DNA of 21,099 nucleotides from an uncultured Acidaminococcus sp. Its GTDB lineage: Bacteria; Bacillota; Negativicutes; Acidaminococcales; Acidaminococcaceae. Location of the stretch: NCBI GenBank assembly GCA_900770265.1, contig CAAGJR010000257.1:1-21099 (forward strand). Reading direction: 5' to 3'. Below, in pieces: positions 7,560 to 13,431 of this stretch (within the stretch, counting starts at the first letter, position 1; every line of letters begins with the position of its first letter). The position numbers and the translations under genes are program-made. A model generated the notes under the pieces. The model was given only the letters and a program-made list of their open reading frames with translations, was not told the origin of the DNA and searched no databases.

Positions 7560-8180
7560 ATGGAATTGAAGAAACTTACGGTAGAAGGTTTTATCAATGA
7601 AACGGCGTCTTCTTCCCCGGCACCGGGGGGCGGCAGCATCGCAGCTCTGAATGCAGCTTCTTCCGCAGCCCTGATCGCCATGGTGGCCCAGCTGACCCTG
7701 GGCAAGGAAAAATACGCTGCCTCCCAGGAAGAAATGAAGGAAGTGGCGGAGAAGGCCGGTGCCCTGAAAGACCAGTTCCTGGCCTTCATCGATGAAGACA
7801 GCAATGCCTTCAACAAAATCATGGCTGCCTTCAAGCTGCCCAAGGATACGGACGAGGCCAAGAAGGCCCGCAGTGCCGCCATCCAGGATGCCACCAAAGG
7901 CGCAGCCCTGGTTCCGTTCAAGGTGGGCCAGAAGGCCAATGAACTGTTCGCGCTGGCCGAAGCGGTGATCCTGCGGGGCAACCCCAATGCAGTGACGGAC
8001 GGGGCTGTGGCTGCCATGAACGCCAGGGCCGCCGTGCGGGGAGCGTTCCTGAATGTGAAAATCAATCTGGGCAGCATCAAAGATGCTCTGTTCGTGGAAG
8101 ATCTGAAGAAACGGATGGCTGAAATCGAAGCCGACGTGGATGCCAGAGAACAGGCACTGCTCGGTAAAGTGAAACTGTAA
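7560..8180 (+). CDS. fchA: Formimidoyltetrahydrofolate cyclodeaminase
   Basis: The cyclodeaminase (EC 4.3.1.4) turns 5-formimino-THF into 5,10-methenyl-THF and ammonia. The 206-residue protein corresponds to the stand-alone FTCD_C domain. It shows SSSPAPGGGSIAALNAA at about 17-33, a conserved helical core, and the GNPNAVTDGAVAAMNARAA segment near the folate site. The start follows a strong ACAGGAGGG. It lies 26 bases after fhs and is the last gene of ftcD-fhs-fchA, before two terminators. The small all-helical fold and its operon with ftcD leave little doubt. The same protein also occurs in purine fermenters, but the nearby hut genes point to histidine here. Confidence 0.95.
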   Translation: MELKKLTVEGFINETASSSPAPGGGSIAALNAASSAALIAMVAQLTLGKEKYAASQEEMKEVAEKAGALKDQFLAFIDEDSNAFNKIMAAFKLPKDTDEAKKARSAAIQDATKGAALVPFKVGQKANELFALAEAVILRGNPNAVTDGAVAAMNARAAVRGAFLNVKINLGSIKDALFVEDLKKRMAEIEADVDAREQALLGKVKL

Positions 8181-8191
8181 TGCCAACAAAT

Positions 8192-8224
8192 AAGGAGCTG
8201 TGAATCAACATCACAGCTCCTTTT
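8192..8224 (+). terminator. Terminator after fchA
   Basis: A perfect 12-bp stem (8192-8203 with 8211-8222), a seven-base loop and a short T run begin 11 bases after the fchA stop. Confidence 0.9.
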
Positions 8225-8260
8225 GTATTGACCAGCGTAAGCTGGCTTCCATCAGCTAGA

Positions 8261-8284
8261 GACTAGTGACCAGTGACTAGTGAC
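8261..8284. repeat. Short direct repeat GACTAGTGAC
   Basis: GACTAGTGAC occurs at 8261-8270 and 8275-8284, separated by CAGT. A small CCAGC/GCTGG hairpin (8232-8245) precedes it. The repeat sits between two terminators and contains no gene. It could be a fragment of a genome-wide intergenic repeat. Confidence 0.5.
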
Positions 8285-8318
8285 GGGGTGTGAAAAACAT
8301 TTTCACACCCCATTTTTT
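8285..8318 (+). terminator. Second plus-strand terminator, overlapping the regulator's 3' end
   Basis: A perfect 12-bp stem (8285-8296 with 8300-8311) with a three-base loop is followed by six T on the plus strand only. The minus-strand activator gene ends inside it (stop at 8303-8305). Because the minus strand has no T tract after the stem, it may not terminate that gene efficiently. It protects the activator from antisense read-through from fchA. Confidence 0.8.
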
Positions 8319-9730
8319 ATGTCGATATGGTATTTGCGCAGGCGATACTGCAGGTTCTGCCGCTGGAGTCCCAGCTCCCGGGCACTCTGGGTGATGTTGC
8401 CCCGGTTGCGGCGCAGGGTTTCCTCCAGGATGCTGATTTCATAGGCGGCCATTCGCTGGGCCAGGGTACGGGCCTGGGGAGTTGTCGTAAGACCGGGTGC
8501 AGTGGCAGGAATGAGGGGACTGGCAGGAGAAGGCGTCCGGAACACCTCCGGCAGCAGATCGTCCGTCAGCTCGTCCCCCTCTGACAGGTTCATGGCATAA
8601 TCCAGCACATGGAACAGTTCCCGTACATTGCCCGGCCAGGGGTACTGCTGCAGTTTCCAGAGGGCTTTGGGGGCAATCCGGGTCAGGGGATAGGCATGGT
8701 ACCGGGCCTGGCTGGCCAGGTAAGTGGAGCACAGCAGTTCCAAATCATCGATCCGATCCCGCAGGGGCGGAATCCGCAGGACCATGGTGGCCAGACGGTA
8801 GAACAGGTCTTCCCGCAGTGTCTTCTCCTGCAGCAGCTGGAAGGGCTCCTGGTTGCAGGCGGAAATCACCCGGATATCCACTTCCCGCTCCCGGGTTTCG
8901 CCCACCCGGCGGAAGACGCCCTCCTGGAGCACCCGCAGCAGTTTGGCCTGCATGGGCAGGGGCATGGAGTTCAGCTCGTCCAGGAACAACGTGCCGCTGT
9001 TGGCCGCTTCCAGGAGCCCCTTCCGGTTGGTGGCTCCCGTGTAGGCGCCGGCGACCGTGCCGAACAGGATGCTTTCCACCAGGCTTTCCGTTACGGCGGC
9101 ACAGTTCAGTACCACCAGGGGTTTGTCCCGGCGCCGGCTGAGCCCGTGGATGCTCTGGGCCAGGATTTCCTTGCCCGTGCCGGTCTCTCCGTAGATCAGG
9201 ATGTTGCTGTCCTGGGAAGCCACCTTCCGGATGGTTTTTTTCAGTTCCAGGACGGCCGGGTTGGTGCCGATGAAGTCGTCCAGGGTATGGAGCTGTTTCT
9301 TCCGGACGGTGCCATCGGACAGGACCTGGTTCTGGGCCCGGCGCTGCAGCTGTTCGATCAGCTGTTTCCGCTTTTCCAGCCAGAACACATCTTCCTCGAA
9401 ATCGACGGCGGCGGTCAGGGCTCCATCTTCAAAGACAGGGTAGGCTGTATTGAACGTATAGTGTTCCTTGCCGTCCATGGTCTTGTAACGGCACAGGCGG
9501 TTGCGGATTTCCTTCTGTTCCCGGATGCAGGACAGGGTGGTGCTTTCCTCCGGTGTGATGTCGTTGATCTTCAGCAGTTCGCTGCCCTGATAAAGGGAGG
9601 GAGTCGGGAATCCCATGGTCTCCCGGGCTTTTTGGTTCATGTATACGGCTCTGCCCTGAGGGGTATAGATGTAGACGCCGATTTCCAGCAGGTCCAGAGC
9701 CTTTTCCAGCAGTTCCTGATACGTTGCCAT
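8303..9730 (-). CDS. Sigma-54-dependent transcriptional activator (PAS, AAA+, Fis HTH)
   Basis: This 475-residue protein has the three-part layout of a RocR-like enhancer-binding protein: an N-terminal PAS-like sensor (about 5-110), a sigma-54 AAA+ domain (about 150-385) and a Fis-type helix-turn-helix (about 435-468). Visible motifs are Walker A GETGTGKE at 181-188, the sigma-54 contact loop GAYTGA at 228-233 (Tyr replaces the usual Phe), Walker B GTLFLDE, the arginine-finger region REDLFYRL, and PWPGNVREL. There is no response-regulator receiver domain, so it likely senses a small molecule through PAS. GGAG lies six bases before the ATG. It is divergent from the BCCT-lyase pair, whose promoter is a perfect sigma-54 site, so it very probably activates that pair. 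The ligand is unknown; the transported betaine or its product is my guess. Confidence 0.93.
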   Translation of the reverse strand: MATYQELLEKALDLLEIGVYIYTPQGRAVYMNQKARETMGFPTPSLYQGSELLKINDITPEESTTLSCIREQKEIRNRLCRYKTMDGKEHYTFNTAYPVFEDGALTAAVDFEEDVFWLEKRKQLIEQLQRRAQNQVLSDGTVRKKQLHTLDDFIGTNPAVLELKKTIRKVASQDSNILIYGETGTGKEILAQSIHGLSRRRDKPLVVLNCAAVTESLVESILFGTVAGAYTGATNRKGLLEAANSGTLFLDELNSMPLPMQAKLLRVLQEGVFRRVGETREREVDIRVISACNQEPFQLLQEKTLREDLFYRLATMVLRIPPLRDRIDDLELLCSTYLASQARYHAYPLTRIAPKALWKLQQYPWPGNVRELFHVLDYAMNLSEGDELTDDLLPEVFRTPSPASPLIPATAPGLTTTPQARTLAQRMAAYEISILEETLRRNRGNITQSARELGLQRQNLQYRLRKYHIDIKNGV

Positions 9731-9795
9731 AGTGCACTCCTTCTTTGCGCATAAAAATTTTGCAGACGCATTGAAAATTTGCAGTTTCTCCCCTT

Positions 9796-9824
9796 ATTAT
9801 GAGTGGAAATAAAGGAGAAAGCAA
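9796..9824 (-). promoter_or_regulatory. Candidate sigma-70 promoter of the activator gene
   Basis: On the minus strand TTGCTT (complement of 9819-9824) and CATAAT (complement of 9796-9801) are 17 bases apart, about 65 bases before the activator's ATG. The match is moderate. Confidence 0.45.
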
Positions 9825-9877
9825 GAGCATTCCAGATAAAAATAGAGGGATTTGTTGTAAATGATACAGCCATCCCG

Positions 9878-9892
9878 AGTATATTGTATACT
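9878..9892. promoter_or_regulatory. Palindromic operator or activator site
   Basis: AGTATATTGTATACT is a near-perfect 15-base palindrome 30 bases upstream of the sigma-54 promoter of the BCCT gene. It is a plausible binding site for the divergent enhancer-binding protein, although close to the promoter for that class. A close copy lies at 13265-13278 ahead of the permease gene. Confidence 0.55.
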
Positions 9893-9921
9893 TGCTGGAA
9901 AACCACCGGATTTTCCCGTAA

Positions 9922-9937
9922 TGGCACTGTTTTTGCA
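9922..9937 (+). promoter_or_regulatory. Sigma-54 (RpoN) promoter of the BCCT-lyase operon
   Basis: TGGCACtgtttTTGCA is a complete match to the -24/-12 consensus TGGCAC-N5-TTGCA, with ten bases between the invariant GG and GC. Transcription would begin near 9947, giving a leader of roughly 45 bases. The start at 9993 is therefore the correct one for the transporter, because earlier in-frame codons lie upstream of or inside the promoter. Confidence 0.92.
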
Positions 9938-9992
9938 AAATAAAAGGGCAAAGAACAAAATCGCGCAAGGGCGCAAATGGGAGGGATTTTCT

Positions 9993-11591
9993 ATGCAAGC
10001 GAAGACAGAAACCCAAAAGGGCATCCGCTGGGATGTGTTCATTCCCTGTTTCCTGGTCATCGGCGGGGCGGCCATCCTGGGGGTTGTGAACAACGCCTGG
10101 CTGACCAAGGTGACACAGGCCATTTTCGGCTGGTCTTTGGAAACGTTCGGCTGGCTGTACCAGTGGGCCGCACTGGGTACACTGATCCTGATCACCCTGC
10201 TGGCCTTTTCCCCGGTGGGGAAGATCCGGTTCGGCGGTCCCAATGCCAAAGCCAAATTTTCCTTCGGTGCCTGGTTTGCCATGACGCTCACCGGCGGCAT
10301 CGCCACCGGGCTCATTACCTACGGGGTCAATGAACCGCTGATCTACTACGGCAGCATCTACGGAGAGCTGAAAGAAACCGGGGTGGCTCCCTTCAGTGTG
10401 GAGGCTTCTTTCTTCGCCATGGCCCGGTGCTTCTATAACTGGACGTTCATTCCCTACGCCATGTATGCTCTCAGCGGCGTCATCATTGCATACATGTACT
10501 ACAACCGGAAAAAGGAACTGTCCGTGGCGGCTTCCCTGACGCCCCTGTTCGGGGAACGGGTAACGAAAGGGTTCTGGCGCTCGGCCATCGATACCCTGTC
10601 CGTGCTGGCCATCGCTCTGGGGCTGGCGGCTTCCCTGGGTGCCGGGCTGGCCCTGGTGGGCACCGGGCTGACCGCCGCCTATGGCATCAAGCAGGGACCG
10701 GTGGTCTGGTTCGTCCTGACGGCCATCATTACGGCCACGTTTACGGTAGCTTCTGTACTGGGCATCGACAAGGGCATCAAATGGCTGGCCAATCTGACCA
10801 CCAAGATCTTCTATGCCCTGCTGGTCCTGCTGATCGTCATCGGACCGACTGTGTATATCCTGAATATCACCAATGTGGGCATGGGCTACTGGCTGGACCG
10901 TTTCTGGACCTGGGCCCTGGATCCCTATCTGGCAGAAGGCAAAGCCCTGGTCACCTGGTGGACCATGTATGACTGGGCCATCTGGATTGCCTACGCACCG
11001 CTGATGGGCATTTTCTTTGCCATGATCGCCTACGGGCGGACCATCAAACAGTTCCTGCTGATCAACTGGGTACTGCCGGCCGTATTCGGGCTGGTGTGGT
11101 TCTCCGTCTGGGGCGGCACCGCCCTGCGCTGGCAGATGGATGGCGCCGTGGATATCGTGGCAGCCATCAAGACCGGCGGCGCTGTGGCCGGCATCTGGAC
11201 GTTCCTGCAGTCCATCCCCTTCGGCAGCTTCCTGATCCCGGTGATCATCATTACCCTGATTGCCGCGTTCTCCACCACGGCGGATACCATGTCCACCACC
11301 ATTGCGGCCCTGTGTACCAAGGGAGCCCGGCACGATGAAGAACCGGCCCTGTGGCAGAAAGTGGTCTGGGGCGTTTCCATCGGTGCCATTGCGGCCATCA
11401 TGGTGGCCTTCGGCGGCGGTGAACAGGGGGTCGACGGCGTGAAATTCCTGGCAGCCTGCGGCGGCTTCGTGGTGCTGGCCATCTTCCTGCTGCAGGTGGC
11501 AGCGGCCGTGAAGGTGTTCTTCCTGGAGAAAGAGACGAAGAAGGACATCGTGGACAGTGAAGATCTCATCGAAACTGAGGAAGGAAAGTGA
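9993..11591 (+). CDS. BCCT family betaine-type transporter
   Basis: The 532-residue protein has about twelve membrane segments and the BCCT (betaine/choline/carnitine transporter) pattern, including GLITYGVNEPLIYYG near 106-120 and the signature around 321-350 ending APLMGIFFAMIAYGRTIKQF. BCCT proteins carry substrates with a trimethylammonium group by ion-coupled symport or exchange. The aromatic-box segment reads WTMYDWAIW (323-331), where the usual pattern is WT-x-FYW-x-WW. An Asp and an Ile in place of aromatic residues suggest an unusual substrate. GGGAGGGA lies six bases before the ATG. The next gene starts 4 bases after its stop, so both are in one operon. From the neighbour I infer ergothioneine or hercynine as substrate; carnitine, choline or glycine betaine cannot be excluded from sequence. 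Confidence 0.93.
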   Translation: MQAKTETQKGIRWDVFIPCFLVIGGAAILGVVNNAWLTKVTQAIFGWSLETFGWLYQWAALGTLILITLLAFSPVGKIRFGGPNAKAKFSFGAWFAMTLTGGIATGLITYGVNEPLIYYGSIYGELKETGVAPFSVEASFFAMARCFYNWTFIPYAMYALSGVIIAYMYYNRKKELSVAASLTPLFGERVTKGFWRSAIDTLSVLAIALGLAASLGAGLALVGTGLTAAYGIKQGPVVWFVLTAIITATFTVASVLGIDKGIKWLANLTTKIFYALLVLLIVIGPTVYILNITNVGMGYWLDRFWTWALDPYLAEGKALVTWWTMYDWAIWIAYAPLMGIFFAMIAYGRTIKQFLLINWVLPAVFGLVWFSVWGGTALRWQMDGAVDIVAAIKTGGAVAGIWTFLQSIPFGSFLIPVIIITLIAAFSTTADTMSTTIAALCTKGARHDEEPALWQKVVWGVSIGAIAAIMVAFGGGEQGVDGVKFLAACGGFVVLAIFLLQVAAAVKVFFLEKETKKDIVDSEDLIETEEGK

Positions 11592-11595
11592 TGAT

Positions 11596-13125
11596 ATGAA
11601 AGAGGCCGTTGTGTTGGGTAAGAAGATTGCTCTGGACGATTTCATGACGGTGGTCCGCTTCCACGCACCTGTGGAATTCTCTCCGGCATACCGGGAACGG
11701 GTGAATCGCTCCCGAGCGCTGGTGGAACACTGGGTGGATGAGGAAAAGGTGATGTACGGGGTCACCACCGGTTTCGGAGCCCTGTGTACGAAAGCCATCA
11801 GCAAAGAAGAGACGGCACAGCTCCAGGAAAATATCATCCTGTCCCATTCCGTTTCGGTGGGGGAACCCCTGCCGGAGGAAGCGGTGCGGGGGACGCTGCT
11901 CATGATGCTCCAGAACCTGGGGCAGGGCTACAGCGGGGTGCGGCTGGAAGTGTTGGAACTGGTGCGCCAGCTGCTGAACCGGAATGTGATTCCCCGGGCG
12001 CCCCGGGACGGCAGTGTGGGATACCTGAGTCCGGAAGCCCATATGGCGCTGGTGCTCACCGGGCGGGGCAAGGCCTGGTACGAGGGTGAACTGCTGCCCG
12101 GCGACAAGGCCCTGGAACGGGCGGGGCTCCAGCCTCTCCAGCTGGCGTCCAAGGAAGGCCTGGCTCTGGTATCCGGGACCACGTCTCCCACGGCGCTGGC
12201 CTCCATCGGGCTCTATGACCTGCTCCAGGCGGAAAAGACGGCGGATGTGGTCGGAGCCATGAGCCTGGAAATCCTCCAGGGGGTCATGGATGCCTTCGAT
12301 CCCCGGGTCATGGCCGTGCGGCCCCATCCGGACCAGGGAAAGACGGCCGAGAACGTGCGGAACCTGCTGGCCGGCTCCCAGGTCATCGAAGCGGCCCGGG
12401 GCAGCAAGGTGCAGGATGCCCTGAGCCTGCGCTGCATCCCCCAGCTCCACGGGGCGGCCCGGAAGACCCTGGAAGATGCCCTCCGGACCCTGGAAATCGA
12501 GATGAATTCCTGCTGTGACAACCCCATTATCTGGCCGGAGCCGGGCAACGAAGCGGAAATCTCTGCCTGCAATCCGGATTCCGCCTATGTGGGGATCGCC
12601 ATGGACAGCGCCTGCCTGGCAGCCACCATGCTGGCCAAGATGTCGGAGCGGCGGAACAACCGGCTCATTGACGAAAATCTGTCGGGATATCCCTGGTTCC
12701 TGATCCAGAATCCGGGGCTGAACTCCGGGGTGATGATCCCCCAATACACCCAGGCGGGCCTGCTGAACCAGATGCGGATCCTGTGCACCTCATCGGTGAT
12801 CGACAACACGCCCACCTGCGGCAACCAGGAAGATTACGTGGCCATGGGCTACAATGCGGCCCTGAAGAGCCTTTCCATCGCGGAAAAGCTGGAATACATC
12901 CTGGCCATCGAACTGCTTTCCGTGTACGAAGCCCAGCCCTTTGTGGATCCGACCCTGCGGCGGAGCCCGGCCAGCCGGGAGGTGCTGGAAAAGGTGGGTC
13001 AGGAGGTCCCGAAACTGGAAGAAGATTTCTACCTGTATCCCCACATCGAATACCTGCGCCAGTGCATCCATGAAGGCAAGATCAAAGCCTGGGCGGAACA
13101 GGGGATGGGCCGGAAACTGGTGTGA
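11596..13125 (+). CDS. MIO-less HAL-family lyase, candidate ergothionase/histidine-betaine lyase
   Basis: The 509-residue protein aligns along its length with HutH (14820-16382) and keeps the HAL fold motifs: MYGVTTGFG with Tyr54, LSHS with His84, VQD-x-x-SLRC, NNRLIDENLSGYP and NQED with Glu412. Where HutH has GSLG-ASG-DLAPLAHM, this protein has GSVG directly joined to YLSPEAHM (139-150), so the Ala-Ser-Gly that cyclises into the MIO electrophile is absent. Other changes from HutH are Asn204 to Ser193, Tyr287 to Leu276, and loss of the SGGNFHGE loop. Without MIO it should not deaminate a free amine, but trimethylamine is a good leaving group. Ergothionase, a HAL homologue that as I recall also lacks MIO, is the closest known precedent. 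AAGGAAAG lies eight bases before the chosen ATG at 11596; an earlier ATG at 11557 overlaps the transporter. Family certain, substrate inferred. Confidence 0.8.
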   Translation: MKEAVVLGKKIALDDFMTVVRFHAPVEFSPAYRERVNRSRALVEHWVDEEKVMYGVTTGFGALCTKAISKEETAQLQENIILSHSVSVGEPLPEEAVRGTLLMMLQNLGQGYSGVRLEVLELVRQLLNRNVIPRAPRDGSVGYLSPEAHMALVLTGRGKAWYEGELLPGDKALERAGLQPLQLASKEGLALVSGTTSPTALASIGLYDLLQAEKTADVVGAMSLEILQGVMDAFDPRVMAVRPHPDQGKTAENVRNLLAGSQVIEAARGSKVQDALSLRCIPQLHGAARKTLEDALRTLEIEMNSCCDNPIIWPEPGNEAEISACNPDSAYVGIAMDSACLAATMLAKMSERRNNRLIDENLSGYPWFLIQNPGLNSGVMIPQYTQAGLLNQMRILCTSSVIDNTPTCGNQEDYVAMGYNAALKSLSIAEKLEYILAIELLSVYEAQPFVDPTLRRSPASREVLEKVGQEVPKLEEDFYLYPHIEYLRQCIHEGKIKAWAEQGMGRKLV

Positions 13126-13182
13126 AACTTTACTCCTTTTCTCTACTGTGCTAAAATACTATATCTGTTGGACGAACCTGCG

Positions 13183-13211
13183 AAAGGGTGTTGCGCTGCA
13201 ACACCCTTTTT
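13183..13211 (+). terminator. Terminator of the BCCT-lyase operon
   Basis: A perfect 12-bp stem (13183-13194 with 13198-13209) with a three-base loop runs into a T tract. The first 57 bases after the lyase stop contain nothing else that I recognise. Confidence 0.9.
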
Positions 13212-13264
13212 GAGTCCATAGAACGTCCCGTGCTTTAGCGCAATACCACAATAAAAAACATCAA

Positions 13265-13278
13265 AGTATACAGTATAC
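13265..13278. promoter_or_regulatory. Palindromic operator, second copy
   Basis: AGTATACAGTATAC contains two GTATAC half-sites around a central A and matches the palindrome at 9878-9892 at most positions. It lies about 45 bases before the TTGACT box of the permease gene. The rest of the 306-base gap from 13126 to 13431 holds a terminator, the inverted repeat at 13301-13320 and the promoter; no gene is visible. Confidence 0.5.
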
Positions 13279-13300
13279 AATAAAAAGAAAATTCAAAATC

Positions 13301-13320
13301 AAATATGAAAAACCATATTT
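13301..13320. promoter_or_regulatory. Inverted repeat adjoining the permease promoter
   Basis: AAATATG and CATATTT form a 7-bp inverted repeat around six bases, ending directly at the candidate -35 box. The position suits a repressor or activator site, or an AT-rich upstream element. Confidence 0.4.
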
Positions 13321-13321
13321 T

Positions 13322-13353
13322 TTGACTCTTTTCTGACAGCTACCCGGTACAAT
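13322..13353 (+). promoter_or_regulatory. Candidate permease-hutH promoter with 20-base spacer
   Basis: TTGACT at 13322-13327 and TACAAT at 13348-13353 are 20 bases apart. The first part of the spacer (CTTT-N3-GAC) matches the hutD promoter position for position. No sigma-54 motif is present here. Confidence 0.45.
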
Positions 13354-13431
13354 GGTAGCGTAAGAAGGCTGAGGGCGGCGCAGGCGCCTTTGGCCACGGA
13401 AAAGTGAATAAAGAAAAGGAGTGATCAACGT

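Noticed and set aside
8609..9754. 381-codon plus-strand frame opposite the sigma-54 activator
   Set aside because: The minus-strand gene shows all AAA+ motifs in order; the plus frame has none and no start signal.
9429..11903. 824-codon minus-strand frame covering parts of the activator, promoter region, transporter and lyase
   Set aside because: It runs through a sigma-54 promoter and three recognised genes; no start signal or family resemblance.
11596..13125. Reading the lyase paralogue as a second functional histidine ammonia-lyase or a pseudogene
   Set aside because: The MIO tripeptide is absent, so standard deamination is unlikely; the frame is intact, well translated and in a regulated operon, so decay is also unlikely.
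13379..13400. Possible sigma-54 promoter near TTTGGCCACGG ahead of the permease gene
   Set aside because: The -24-like GG has no GC at the required distance, so the consensus fails.
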